From the NCBI GenBank assembly GCA_031254105.1, contig JAIRVB010000047.1, positions 1 to 64,000 of the forward strand: a DNA stretch of 64,000 bases. The letters are read 5' to 3'. The notes under the pieces are model-generated. The model made no database searches, was not told the DNA's origin, and was given only the letters and a program-made list of their open reading frames with translations. Shown piece after piece: positions 46,436 to 55,788 of this stretch (positions are counted from its first letter, which is position 1; the number at the start of each line of letters is the position of its first letter). Origin of the DNA: Chitinispirillales bacterium (lineage in GTDB: Bacteria; Fibrobacterota; Chitinivibrionia; Chitinivibrionales; Chitinispirillaceae). Position numbers and translations under genes: made by a program.

Positions 46436-47590
46436 ATGAACAAAATACTCTCTCTTCTGACAACAATATTCTTTTTATCAGGCGGATGCGGAACCGATGC
46501 TTTTAAAAACAGCAAGATCAAATACAATTCTCATAAGTCTAATGAAATAAGCATTGGAGTCGCTTATCCGGTTTACTCGGAAGGAGCGCAAAACTCATCC
46601 TTTTCAAAAGGTATTGAGTTTGCCGTAAATACCATAAATAAAAACGGCGGTGTCCTGAATAAACGGTTTAACGCCGTGATAAGGGATGATATGGATAACG
46701 CAAACACCGCCATGCAAATAGCGCAGACTTTCAGCGATCAGGGAATCGGCGCTGTTGTCGGTCACTGGAGTACAAATGTCAGCTACTATACTCAGGATAT
46801 TTACGAAAAAAATAAGGTCGTCATGCTTACACCTTTGTCAACAGGATTAATTCTGTTTGAGGAGAGATTCGACTATGTTTTCCGCATGATAGGCAACAAT
46901 CAGGTCTTTGCTCACGCGATTGCATCACATATGGCTCAAAAAGGTCATAAAAACGCGGCCATTTACTACAGCGATGATGAGTTTGGAGTTGACTTCGCAA
47001 AAATTATGGAAAAAGAGCTTAATGGTCAGGGAATAAGGGTTATTGACCGGCTGACAAACATTACTCCTTTAAACATTAATAACATACTGAACCGCTGGAA
47101 CGCTTTTGACTGCGATGGTCTTGTAATGACCGCTTCTTACCCGACATACGTGGAATCTATAAAAACACTGCGCAGCAGCGGCTTCCATCCGCCTGTTTTC
47201 GGAGGCGATACTTTTGAAGAACTTTCTCCGCAGGACTTGCCGCACGGTTACTTTGACAATTTGTATATAGCGATAATGAATCTTGAGTATCTTGATACGG
47301 GTTTTAAAGAAAGTTTCCGCTCACATTACAACCATGATCCCAATGCCACGGCAATAATCGGATATGAAGCGGTAATGCTCCTGAAAGACGCTATGGAGGC
47401 GGTTAAAAACACAGATGGAACTGCGATAGCGCAATACCTGTCAAACCTTAAAGATTATAAAACCGTTTCCGCTACACGCACTTACAACCCTAAAACTCAG
47501 GAATTTGACGGATTCAACGCTCATGTCCTCCCGCTTAAACCGATAATTTTCCATGATAAGCAAACACGGGAGAGCAAGACAGATGGATAA
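46436..47590 (+). CDS. branched-chain-amino-acid-type solute-binding lipoprotein
   Basis: The 384-aa protein has a lipoprotein signal peptide with lipobox LSGGC (Cys at ~18), so it is tethered in the envelope. The body is a Peripla_BP_6/Leu-Ile-Val-binding fold: ISIGVAYPVYSEGAQN, FAVNTINKNGGVLNKRF, VVGHWSTNVS, KVVMLTPLSTG, NAAIYYSDDEFG and IIGYEAVMLLKDAM. No matching importer permease is present. It overlaps the adaptor gene by eight bases and heads an operon of exporter components, which is unexpected for a substrate-binding protein. It may sense a ligand or bind cargo. ATG 46436 has only a weak ribosome binding site. Confidence 0.88.
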   Translation: MNKILSLLTTIFFLSGGCGTDAFKNSKIKYNSHKSNEISIGVAYPVYSEGAQNSSFSKGIEFAVNTINKNGGVLNKRFNAVIRDDMDNANTAMQIAQTFSDQGIGAVVGHWSTNVSYYTQDIYEKNKVVMLTPLSTGLILFEERFDYVFRMIGNNQVFAHAIASHMAQKGHKNAAIYYSDDEFGVDFAKIMEKELNGQGIRVIDRLTNITPLNINNILNRWNAFDCDGLVMTASYPTYVESIKTLRSSGFHPPVFGGDTFEELSPQDLPHGYFDNLYIAIMNLEYLDTGFKESFRSHYNHDPNATAIIGYEAVMLLKDAMEAVKNTDGTAIAQYLSNLKDYKTVSATRTYNPKTQEFDGFNAHVLPLKPIIFHDKQTRESKTDG

Positions 47591-48488
47591 TATTAAAAAC
47601 CGGAATAAAGCAAACTATGAAATTCCTGACGCACGAATTAACGCGCAAGCGGATGAGATGGTAAAGTTGACAGGTATAAACGCGTGGGTCGTACTGACAA
47701 CTATTTTCGCGCTTATTGCGGGCGCGGTGACCTGGGCGTTTTTCGGGACGATTTTACTGCGTGAAGATAATCCGGGAGTTATAGTAAAAGCAGGCAAAAT
47801 AATTAACACATACGCAACGGACGACTACCGCCTGCTTGACTTAAACATTAAGCCCGGAGAGTATGTTGAAACCGGTCAGGTTATTGCCCGTGCTGAGAGA
47901 CAGGAACTTGTCAATGAGATCAATAAACTGATCTCACAAAAAGCCGCGTCCAATCAGATAAGTTTAAAACGCGCCGAACTTATCGAAGAGAGCCAGATCA
48001 TCACTCCAGAATCAGGCCGTGTTGTGGATGTTTTTGTTCACGCAAACGATTATCTGAAAAAAGGAACAAAAATAGCCACTATATCAAAAGAAGCTTTGGA
48101 AGGCAGTGCCATGGAGTGTTATCTTTTTGTACCCTCAAGCCGGATTAAAAACATAAGAAAAAACATGAGCGTTAACATTTATCCCGCAAACGTAAGTCGT
48201 GAAATATATGGTAATATGACGGGTACGGTAACTTTAATAAGTGAATTCCCTGTTACGGAAAACTATCTGTTCGGCATGTTGGGCAGCAGAGAACTTGCTC
48301 TGGAATTTCTTAAAAACGATGCGTGTTATGAGGTTTATATTAATCTTGAACCTTCTGAAGAAACAGTTACAGGATACGCGTGGACAACATCGTTTGGCCC
48401 TCCAAAAAAGTTTGGAAATATTACACTCTGCGACGCTTCCGTTATTGTTGAGAACTTACGTCCGGCAGACCTGATTCTTAAACGGTGA
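47583..48488 (+). CDS. HlyD-family adaptor of NHLM/NHLP-type secretion system
   Basis: From ATG 47583 (MDNIKNRNKANYEIP) the protein has ~301 aa. It has one transmembrane helix (~33-55), then lipoyl/barrel-sandwich halves (IKPGEYVETGQVIARAER and ESGRVVDVFVHANDYLKKGT) flanking a very short helical hairpin, and a beta-barrel segment. The compact form and the opening (DEMVKLTGINAWVVLTTIF) match the secretion protein of nitrile-hydratase-leader-type bacteriocin exporters as I recall it. It bridges the inner-membrane ABC pair to the periplasm. The upstream gene overlaps it by eight bases, and the first ABC gene follows 18 bases after its stop. Confidence 0.82.
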   Translation: MDNIKNRNKANYEIPDARINAQADEMVKLTGINAWVVLTTIFALIAGAVTWAFFGTILLREDNPGVIVKAGKIINTYATDDYRLLDLNIKPGEYVETGQVIARAERQELVNEINKLISQKAASNQISLKRAELIEESQIITPESGRVVDVFVHANDYLKKGTKIATISKEALEGSAMECYLFVPSSRIKNIRKNMSVNIYPANVSREIYGNMTGTVTLISEFPVTENYLFGMLGSRELALEFLKNDACYEVYINLEPSEETVTGYAWTTSFGPPKKFGNITLCDASVIVENLRPADLILKR

Positions 48489-48506
48489 AAAGAAGCGCAG
48501 GACTAA

Positions 48507-50258
48507 ATGAAATTATCTAATGTGACAGAATCCTTCCGCCGCAATATTGATACGGCAGCATATATTTTTTTGCTGAATTTACTTCTGTTTATTCCGCTGC
48601 TGCTCACCCCTGTTTTTCAGATGATATTTACAGATCATATTTTCACCGAGCGTAAAAATGACTGGCTGCTCGCTCTGCTTACAATTATGACGGTAACAGC
48701 CTGTTTTGCGGGAGTGGTCAACTGGCTTCAAAAAAACTGCCTTTCAAACTTATCAAACAATATAGAATCATTTAACCAAAACCGTTACATGCAGATACTG
48801 TTCAACTCCTCTATCAGGCTTTTTACAAAAAAAGACAGCGCCGCCCTGCTCTCTAAATCGGAAAAATCAGCCCGCATTTCAAAACTTTTAACCGAAGATA
48901 TTCTCTCCCTTTTGTTCGATATCTTCAGGGTAATTTTTTATCTGATTGTGATGTTCTTAATTGATCTTACCATGTCTCTTATCGTTATAGCGTTAGTTTT
49001 AATTAACATGATCCTTAGTAAATTCAGCGCTTTTTTACATAATAAATTTACATCAAAAAATAATGATGACCCGGCGTTCTCCTCAGATGATCTGTCTGCG
49101 CAAAGTGAACGGATATACGCCAGGGGGCTGCAAAACATCGAAACATTTAAATCGGCGGCTGCGGAATCAACACTTTTCAAACGTCTTTTTGGCGCGAGAA
49201 CCGCTATAATAAACGCAAAAAGAGATGATGACTTTGAGAACGCCTGCTCTCCCATAGAACGTTTGCCGGAAATGCTTTTTTTGAATCTCCTGCTCATGAT
49301 CTCCGCGCTGCGGATAATGGAGCGCAGCTTAAGCATAGGTACATATCTGGAATTTCAGGCGTTTGCAAGCGCGTTCTTTTATCCGTTAAGCGGAGTTTTA
49401 TCCGCAAGAGGGCAGCTGAAGGATTTCGAAAAAAAACTCACCGTTTTTTTTAAGGATCTTGAGATCGGTAATGATGAAAAAACAGTTAAGGTCAGACCCG
49501 CAAACGGCAAACGTAAACTTAAAGGCTATATAGAATTTAAAGATATCTCCTTTGGCTACGAAGAAAATATACCTGTCATTAAAAACTTCAGCCTTTCGAT
49601 AACTCCTGGACAAAGGATAGCGGTAACCGGAGAATCCGGCACAGGAAAAACCACTCTGCTAAAACTTCTCCAGGGGCTGTACGAACCTGACAGCGGCAGT
49701 ATAACTATTGACGGCATACCAATAGCTGAGATTGACAGAGCGCTGTTCAGGAATTCTATAGGATGCGCAAATCAGGAACCCTCATTTTTCTGCGCTTCAA
49801 TACGGGAAAACATTACGTTGTGGGATAAAAACTTAACTGAGCCGGATGTCTACAACTCCGCGCAGGACGCGCGCATACATAAATACATATCATCCTTAGA
49901 CGGAGCCTATGAGTATAAGCTGAGCGAGAACGGAAACAATATCAGTAAAGGGCAATGCCAGAAGCTTGAGATCACAAGGGCGCTTGTTTACAACCCATCT
50001 ATTGTAATGTTTGACGAAGCGACAAGCGCGATTGATCCTGAAAGCCGTAAACATATCGAAAGTATTTTAAAAAAACGGCGATGCACCTGCATAGCGGTTA
50101 CTCATCTGCTGGAACAGGTCACGGAATATGACCAGATAATAGTCCTTGGCAAAAGTAAAGTTATAGCAAGGGGAAAGCATGATGACCTTATGTATTCCTC
50201 ATCATATTACAACGTATTATTTGAATCGGAAAAGTTGACAGCTCCATATGACGGATGA
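48507..50258 (+). CDS. ABC exporter subunit 1 (permease-ATPase), lacking an N-terminal peptidase
   Basis: The 583-aa protein has six transmembrane helices (~18-320) followed by an ATPase domain (~345-575). Walker A is GESGTGKTT, the Q-loop region GCANQEP, the C-loop ISKGQ (canonical LSGGQ), Walker B VMFDEATSAID and the H-loop AVTHLLE with its His present. NHLM exporter 1 proteins usually start with a ~130-residue C39 peptidase that removes leader peptides; here the protein starts directly at the transporter domain. ATG 48507 has AGGA four bases upstream. It probably pairs with the next gene as a heterodimer. The cargo is unknown. Confidence 0.88.
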   Translation: MKLSNVTESFRRNIDTAAYIFLLNLLLFIPLLLTPVFQMIFTDHIFTERKNDWLLALLTIMTVTACFAGVVNWLQKNCLSNLSNNIESFNQNRYMQILFNSSIRLFTKKDSAALLSKSEKSARISKLLTEDILSLLFDIFRVIFYLIVMFLIDLTMSLIVIALVLINMILSKFSAFLHNKFTSKNNDDPAFSSDDLSAQSERIYARGLQNIETFKSAAAESTLFKRLFGARTAIINAKRDDDFENACSPIERLPEMLFLNLLLMISALRIMERSLSIGTYLEFQAFASAFFYPLSGVLSARGQLKDFEKKLTVFFKDLEIGNDEKTVKVRPANGKRKLKGYIEFKDISFGYEENIPVIKNFSLSITPGQRIAVTGESGTGKTTLLKLLQGLYEPDSGSITIDGIPIAEIDRALFRNSIGCANQEPSFFCASIRENITLWDKNLTEPDVYNSAQDARIHKYISSLDGAYEYKLSENGNNISKGQCQKLEITRALVYNPSIVMFDEATSAIDPESRKHIESILKKRRCTCIAVTHLLEQVTEYDQIIVLGKSKVIARGKHDDLMYSSSYYNVLFESEKLTAPYDG

Positions 50259-52239
50259 TTTCTTCAGATGTTACAAAGTTCTGTGCGGTTATCTGGACTT
50301 AGAGGTCAGCTTGCCGCCTGTGAATATTATTGAAAACCTGGGAAATCCGGCGGAGGAGATTCTCTATTTATCCGGACTCAGGTGTAAAGAGATCATTCTC
50401 CCAAAAAATTGGTGGAAACACAGCGGCGGAGCAATGCTCGGGAGATTAAAAGACGGTACGCCTGTAACCATACTTCCCCATTGGATATCCGGATACAGAG
50501 TGTATAACCCCAAAATCAATACTTTAAAAAAAGTAAACAAAAAAAACGTTTTTGAAATAGAAGAAACCGCAACCGCCATACTGCGCGCCTTTGCGCCTCA
50601 GAGTTTAACAATAAAAGAGATCGCCCAATTCATACATCAAGAAAAACTATACAAAAACGCAAGCATAATCATACTGTGCAGTTTTATCGCAAGCCTCATT
50701 CAGATAGTACCCGCTATTCTGTCTGAGGAGATCTTTAATACCATAATACCCGGCAACATGCGCCTTATGCTCTTTGAAATAGTAATTATCTTATCGGTAT
50801 TTGAGCTTGTAAACATTGGATTTTTGATTATGACAAACCTTGGGATCTCCCAAATCGGCACAAGAGCGGGATTAGCCGTACATACGGCGCTTTGCGACAG
50901 GCTGCTTCATCTTAAAATGCCGTTTTTTAACAGGTATACAAGCGGAGAAATTCTTGAAAAAATAAAAGGCATTGACAGGATAAAAAAACTTTTCATAGAG
51001 AATAATTTAAAACTGATCGTCTTCAATATGTTTGTCATTGTAGAAATCGCGATTTTATTTAAATACTGCGCTCCCATAACTCCTTATGTTCTACTAATGT
51101 TTGCCGGACTTATTATTGTTTATATAGCCGCAAGTTCCAAAAAATATAAATTCCACCTAAAACTCATAGACGCCTCAAACAAAAGCGCGGCATTTACACA
51201 TCAAAGTATTCACGCGATGCACAGAATCGCTGTTTCCCGCGTCAGGGAACGCGTTTACAATATCTGGCAAACACTCGAAAATGAAAAACGCGCATTTAAG
51301 AGCAAAATTAAAAAAATCGACAACGTTCTGGATTCGCTTTGCGGCGCGTTTAAAATCCTTTCGACAGCAGCCGTTTACCTGATGATTATGAACACACCTG
51401 ATATCTCAATGGGTTCGTTTATCGCATATATTTCAACTTTCTTCATTCTGCAGCGCAGCGTACTGGAATCCCTTGGCGTACTTGACACACTGCCGGAACT
51501 GATGTCAATATACAAAAATATTAAACCTATTTTGGAGTCGCCGCCGGAGTACTGTTTGTTAAAAAGCGTTCCCGCAAATATCTCAGGTTCTATCGAGTTT
51601 AACCATGTTACGTTCCGTTACCGCGAATTCGGACAGCCAGTCATTAATGATGTCTCTTTTAAAATCGAAGAGGGGGAATGCGTAGGAATTTTAGGGCCGT
51701 CGGGAAGCGGAAAATCCACTCTGTTAAAACTGCTTATGGGATTATACGATATAACATCCGGAAAAATTTATTACGGCGGATACGATCTTCAAACTCTTAA
51801 CTTACGGTATCTGCGGAAAAACATCAGCGCGGTCATGCAGCACAGCGTCCTGACCGTTGAGGACATATACCGCAATATTACCGGCGGCAATGAAGAGATA
51901 CGCGTACGGGAGGTTCTTGACATAATAAATAATCTGGGGCTGAAGGAAACAATCTACGCTCTTCCCAAAGGAATACGTACTAAACTTGAAGAGTGCAGAC
52001 TCTCCTGCGGAGAGATGCAAAAGCTTTCAGTTGCGCGCGCAATCGCGAGAAAGAGCAAATTTATCTTCCTTGACGAGGTTACAAGTTACCTTGACAAAGC
52101 ATCACAAAGTATAATCACCGGGTATCTGAAAAATATTCCCGCCACAAAGATCATCATAGCCCAGAGGCTTGAAACTGTTCAGTTTTGCGACAAAGTTATT
52201 GTTCTGGAAAACGGGGAGGTAAAAGAAAGTATACTGTAA
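50248..52239 (+). CDS. ABC exporter subunit 2 (permease-ATPase) with degenerate ATPase motifs
   Basis: The 663-aa protein has an N-terminal ~130-residue soluble region (AMLGRLKDGTPVTILPHW, YRVYNPK), typical of the second NHLM/NHLP exporter subunit. Six transmembrane helices and an ATPase domain follow. Walker A GPSGSGKST is intact, but the C-loop is LSCGE and the H-loop is IIIAQRL, where Gln replaces the usual His; the Walker B Glu is kept in FLDEVTS. One composite ATP site of the heterodimer is therefore probably non-hydrolytic. It overlaps the end of subunit 1 by 11 bases. It is the last gene of the operon. Confidence 0.88.
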   Translation: MTDDFFRCYKVLCGYLDLEVSLPPVNIIENLGNPAEEILYLSGLRCKEIILPKNWWKHSGGAMLGRLKDGTPVTILPHWISGYRVYNPKINTLKKVNKKNVFEIEETATAILRAFAPQSLTIKEIAQFIHQEKLYKNASIIILCSFIASLIQIVPAILSEEIFNTIIPGNMRLMLFEIVIILSVFELVNIGFLIMTNLGISQIGTRAGLAVHTALCDRLLHLKMPFFNRYTSGEILEKIKGIDRIKKLFIENNLKLIVFNMFVIVEIAILFKYCAPITPYVLLMFAGLIIVYIAASSKKYKFHLKLIDASNKSAAFTHQSIHAMHRIAVSRVRERVYNIWQTLENEKRAFKSKIKKIDNVLDSLCGAFKILSTAAVYLMIMNTPDISMGSFIAYISTFFILQRSVLESLGVLDTLPELMSIYKNIKPILESPPEYCLLKSVPANISGSIEFNHVTFRYREFGQPVINDVSFKIEEGECVGILGPSGSGKSTLLKLLMGLYDITSGKIYYGGYDLQTLNLRYLRKNISAVMQHSVLTVEDIYRNITGGNEEIRVREVLDIINNLGLKETIYALPKGIRTKLEECRLSCGEMQKLSVARAIARKSKFIFLDEVTSYLDKASQSIITGYLKNIPATKIIIAQRLETVQFCDKVIVLENGEVKESIL

Positions 52240-52386
52240 CACAGCATGCATCCATGAGTATACATTTTTGTTTTTTAAATATAGCGTATAGTAAAAATAT
52301 ATCTATGTTTTTATTCCGTTTGATGCGGTTTCTATTCCATACAATATGTTTTTTAAAACCCGTATATCTATCAACACTTATGAATC

Positions 52387-53523
52387 ATGAATTATTTTAC
52401 TATAAGTAATCCTTTTATAAAAAACTTCACCGTAAAAAAGACCACCCGTCTAAAAATGAAACCAGATAACCAGCAGTTCGACTCCCCCCTGCCCGGCCAG
52501 CTTGGTTCAAACCCCGCTGTAAAGGCGTTGTCGCATGTATATGGCAAGGCAATCAAAGGACGTCAAACAATTTATGACAGATTCGCGGGGCTTTCCCACG
52601 CGCTTGAGCGTCCTGTGATAAGCGTTGGCGGCATACGCGCGGGAGGCACGGGAAAAACGCCTGTTTCTCTGCTTGTGGGACGGCACCTCATAAACGCCGG
52701 TTTTGACGTCGCTTTTTTATCAAGAGGTTACGGAAGGCCTTCAAAGCAATCTGTCATAATAAAACCCGAAGAAATAGTAAACTGGGAACTTACCGGTGAT
52801 GAACCATACATGCTCCGCAACAATCTGCGTAACTCGTGGCTTGGCATAGGAGCCGACAGGGTGAAAAACGCAAAGAAACTTCTGCCGCTTATGCCGGAGC
52901 GGCCGGTTTTTGTTCTTGATGATGGATTTCAGTATCAAAAAGTAAAGCGTGATCTTGATATCGTCTGTTTGAGTGAAAATACTTTGAGTGACAGAATGAT
53001 TCCCGCAGGATTCCTGCGGGAACCGCTCAGCGCCCTTGAGCGGGCCGGTATTCTTTTTATTATCGGTGACCTTGCCCGGCTCGATGCGCTTCGAGAGGTA
53101 AGGAACAGAATCGCGGATCGTTTTACCAACAAAAAATGCGCAGTGTTATTGCAGCAGCCGCTTCATTGGGTGGAGGGCAGAAGCGGCCGGATCAGCGAAA
53201 ACCTTCCTATAAAAAAGCCGATTGTCGTATGCGGTATAGCGAGGCCTGAGCGTTTCATAAATATGCTGCGCTCCTTTTCGATAGAACCATATGATATTCT
53301 TTGTTTTAAAGACCATCATAATTTCAAAAGAAATGACCTTACCCCTGTCTTGCAGAATGTATATTCAAACGGAATAGTGACTACGGAAAAGGACTGCATA
53401 CGTCTGCAATCCGCTGATTTTGCGGATATTCCTGAAATATGGTATCTCAAAATAGGCTTGCGGTTTGCCGATGATTCTTCGGAGTTGCAATTTACATCAG
53501 AACTAAACAGAGTAACACAATAA
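52387..53523 (+). CDS. lpxK: tetraacyldisaccharide 4'-kinase
   Basis: LpxK phosphorylates the lipid A disaccharide at the inner membrane, so the cell makes lipopolysaccharide. It has the P-loop in VGGIRAGGTGKTP, LSRGYGR, LTGDEPYML, the DDGFQYQ catalytic segment, PAGFLREP, and the C-terminal FKDHHNF. The usual membrane-inserting helix is replaced by a shorter N-terminus. The start is uncertain: ATG 52387 gives 378 aa, ATG 52456 (MKPDNQQF) gives 355, and neither has a good ribosome binding site. It follows the exporter operon after a 147-base AT-rich gap. Confidence 0.92.
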   Translation: MNYFTISNPFIKNFTVKKTTRLKMKPDNQQFDSPLPGQLGSNPAVKALSHVYGKAIKGRQTIYDRFAGLSHALERPVISVGGIRAGGTGKTPVSLLVGRHLINAGFDVAFLSRGYGRPSKQSVIIKPEEIVNWELTGDEPYMLRNNLRNSWLGIGADRVKNAKKLLPLMPERPVFVLDDGFQYQKVKRDLDIVCLSENTLSDRMIPAGFLREPLSALERAGILFIIGDLARLDALREVRNRIADRFTNKKCAVLLQQPLHWVEGRSGRISENLPIKKPIVVCGIARPERFINMLRSFSIEPYDILCFKDHHNFKRNDLTPVLQNVYSNGIVTTEKDCIRLQSADFADIPEIWYLKIGLRFADDSSELQFTSELNRVTQ

Positions 53524-53545
53524 CCATTAAAACGAGGAGTTCCTC

Positions 53546-53950
53546 ATGAGATTTTTTTATTTGCTGGGCCTGAGTGTTCTTTTAACCGGCAGTCTTTTTT
53601 TATCCTTTGCCGATGACAATGAAAAACCAAAATATTTTAAGGTCTCCAAACACCAGGCTAACATTTACAAAGAACACAATAACCCCAAGTCTGACATTGT
53701 AAGACAAACCAGGCAGAATGAATACCTCGAAATTATCTCCGCGGGCGAAAGCTGGATCAAAGTTAAAGTAGACGGCAGAGAGGGTTTTATTGAGGCAAGG
53801 GCAGGCAAAGTGGTAAAAAGGAAAAGCGTTCCCATTATTACCTTTCTGCTGCAGGTTATCATTCTTCTTGGATGTGCCGGCGGAATCGTATTTTATATCA
53901 AAAAACAAAAAGGTATAACCCCAAAAACAGCGGAAGATGATGCTTTATGA
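53546..53950 (+). CDS. SH3-domain envelope protein with C-terminal transmembrane helix
   Basis: The 134-aa protein has a signal peptide (~1-22), a bacterial SH3 domain (~30-90, with IISAGESWIKVKVDGREGFI), and a C-terminal transmembrane helix (~96-118) leaving a short cytosolic tail. CGAGGAG precedes the ATG. It overlaps the next gene by four bases; that gene has the same domain order plus cytosolic parts, so they probably form one envelope-sensing unit. SH3 domains of this class often bind peptidoglycan or proteins; the ligand is unknown. Confidence 0.82.
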   Translation: MRFFYLLGLSVLLTGSLFLSFADDNEKPKYFKVSKHQANIYKEHNNPKSDIVRQTRQNEYLEIISAGESWIKVKVDGREGFIEARAGKVVKRKSVPIITFLLQVIILLGCAGGIVFYIKKQKGITPKTAEDDAL

Positions 53951-55368
53951 AAAAAAATGTATGGATTCTTATTTGCCTAGCAATCATCACTTTTTGGCAG
54001 GAGGGCGTTTTCGCTCTTCAGTTACAGATAATTGACCACGCAAGAATCCATACCTCTCCCAGCTCCTCCTCACCCTTTGTTGATGTTGCCAGTACAGGCG
54101 ATACTCTGCCTGTGCTCGAAAAAAACGGCGAATGGTTTAAGACGAAATACAGAGGTAATGAAGGCTGGGTTTTAAGTTCGCAGGTACGCCTGATCTCAGG
54201 AACCGGTTCCGGCAGCGCGAATCTTTTTACTAAACAAGATGTATCCATGCTGCCGCCCGTTCCGGAAGAGAGCAGCCAGCTTACGCAAAAATGGGCACGC
54301 GTTACAGGAAACAACATCAGAATTTTAGAGTACCTCAGTCCCGAATCCCCTTTTCTTGTAATTGCGCGTAAAGGCGATGTGTTTCCTTTATTTCATCAGG
54401 GCGACACCTGGTGCAGGGTAGTTTGCAAAGACACTATTGGGGTTGTAAGATGCTCTGAACTTGAAATTTTAGATGTACCGCCTACCGGTTCGATTATTCT
54501 TAAAGAAGCCAAAACAGTGCTTATTATTGTACTTGGCGCAAGTTTGGTGATTGTTCTCATTGTTGGTTTAGTGACGTACAGGCACATAAGCGCCGAACGT
54601 AAAAGAAACATATTCGTAAAGAAAAACGCGCTTATACTCGCAAAAGAAACCAAAATGGTGCAATACATGCTCACCAATGCCTCGGCGCCTGTTGAACACT
54701 GCTTTTCTGAGATAGGGTTTAATGTAAACGTCACCAAAGACTCTGTGACAGCGCGTCAAAACATAGAGCACAGCCTGCCCGATCTTATTCTTGTTGACTG
54801 GAACTTTGAACCGGCGATTCTTGCCAAATTAGAGAACCTTCTTGTTCGGCTCGACTCTTCGGCGCTCAATATTTATTTTCTTTTTTATAACGTACCCGAT
54901 CCCTCCTCTGTCCCGCAAAGCAAAGTACTCAAAAACGTAAGTTTCTTTGGGCCTACGCTCTCAGACAGAGATATTTTCGCGGTCGTTACCCCTCTCATTA
55001 CCAGCGGGGAACAGGGGGCAAAAAATGTTCAGGCAAGCGTTCAGCGCTGCGCGCTCCAGGGTGAAATAGCGGGCGGAAATCTGCTTGAAGTGCTTCAGTT
55101 TATCGAAATCGGCAGCAAAACAGGATGCCTCATGATAGACATACGGAAAAACCCTTTTGGTCTTGTCTACTTTAAAAATGGCAAAATTATCTACGCCGCC
55201 GCCGCCAAAGGTCAGGGTGTACAGGCGGTATACTCAATCCTTAACCTCTCGTCGGGTAATTTCCGTTTTATCGTGAACAAAACCCCAAAAACCGCAAACC
55301 TGAACCTCTCCACATTATCGGTTCTTATGGAGTGGACAAAGGAAAAGGATGAAGCTCATAGGAGTTGA
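53947..55368 (+). CDS. transmembrane protein with two SH3 domains, pseudo-receiver and PATAN/DUF4388 domain
   Basis: The 473-aa protein has a signal peptide (~1-24), two periplasmic SH3 domains (~27-87 and ~118-178), a transmembrane helix (~192-216), a receiver-like region (~225-345, DLILVDWNFEP), and a C-terminal DUF4388/PATAN domain (LQGEIAGGNLLEVLQFIEIG, LVYFKNGKIIYA). The receiver lacks clear acidic-pair residues. The layout links an envelope SH3 sensor with cytosolic PATAN output, which in other bacteria interacts with two-component and gliding/chemosensory partners. It is coupled to the 134-aa SH3 gene upstream and overlaps ruvX by 20 bases. Confidence 0.82.
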   Translation: MKKNVWILICLAIITFWQEGVFALQLQIIDHARIHTSPSSSSPFVDVASTGDTLPVLEKNGEWFKTKYRGNEGWVLSSQVRLISGTGSGSANLFTKQDVSMLPPVPEESSQLTQKWARVTGNNIRILEYLSPESPFLVIARKGDVFPLFHQGDTWCRVVCKDTIGVVRCSELEILDVPPTGSIILKEAKTVLIIVLGASLVIVLIVGLVTYRHISAERKRNIFVKKNALILAKETKMVQYMLTNASAPVEHCFSEIGFNVNVTKDSVTARQNIEHSLPDLILVDWNFEPAILAKLENLLVRLDSSALNIYFLFYNVPDPSSVPQSKVLKNVSFFGPTLSDRDIFAVVTPLITSGEQGAKNVQASVQRCALQGEIAGGNLLEVLQFIEIGSKTGCLMIDIRKNPFGLVYFKNGKIIYAAAAKGQGVQAVYSILNLSSGNFRFIVNKTPKTANLNLSTLSVLMEWTKEKDEAHRS

Positions 55369-55765
55369 TTACGGGCGGCGGCGCATAGGCATAGCGGTAA
55401 CAGACGCCCAGGGGCGCGGCGCGGTCAGAGGACTTTGTGTAATCGACAGAAAAAAAAATCCGGATTTATTGAGTGAACTCCTGAGAATTATCGGGGATGA
55501 AAATCCGGCGGCTATAGTTATGGGCTTACCTTTAGGCGATAAGGATCAAGAAACAACCATGAGCGCTGAAGTACGCGCTTTCGCTTCAGAAGTTGAACAA
55601 CGCTCAAAACTTCCCATACACTTTGTTGATGAAAGCTTTACCTCCCAAAAAGCCGCAGAGCTTATTATGTTCAGAAAGAAAAAAGAGAGAAGAGATAAGG
55701 GGCTGGCGGATCGGATTGCAGCTTGCCTTATCTTGCAGGCTTATTTGGATATTAATAGCATCTGA
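55349..55765 (+). CDS. ruvX: YqgF/RuvX family putative Holliday junction resolvase / pre-16S rRNA nuclease
   Basis: The 138-aa RNase H-like nuclease has GVDYGRRRIGIAVTD with the first catalytic Asp, IVMGLPLGDKD, HFVDESFTSQKA, and the late DRIAACLILQAYLD with the last acidic residue. YqgF homologues mature the 5' end of 16S rRNA. AAGGA lies six bases before the ATG, inside the upstream gene. Confidence 0.93.
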   Translation: MKLIGVDYGRRRIGIAVTDAQGRGAVRGLCVIDRKKNPDLLSELLRIIGDENPAAIVMGLPLGDKDQETTMSAEVRAFASEVEQRSKLPIHFVDESFTSQKAAELIMFRKKKERRDKGLADRIAACLILQAYLDINSI

Positions 55766-55788
55766 TATATTGTACGGGGCGGGATAGA

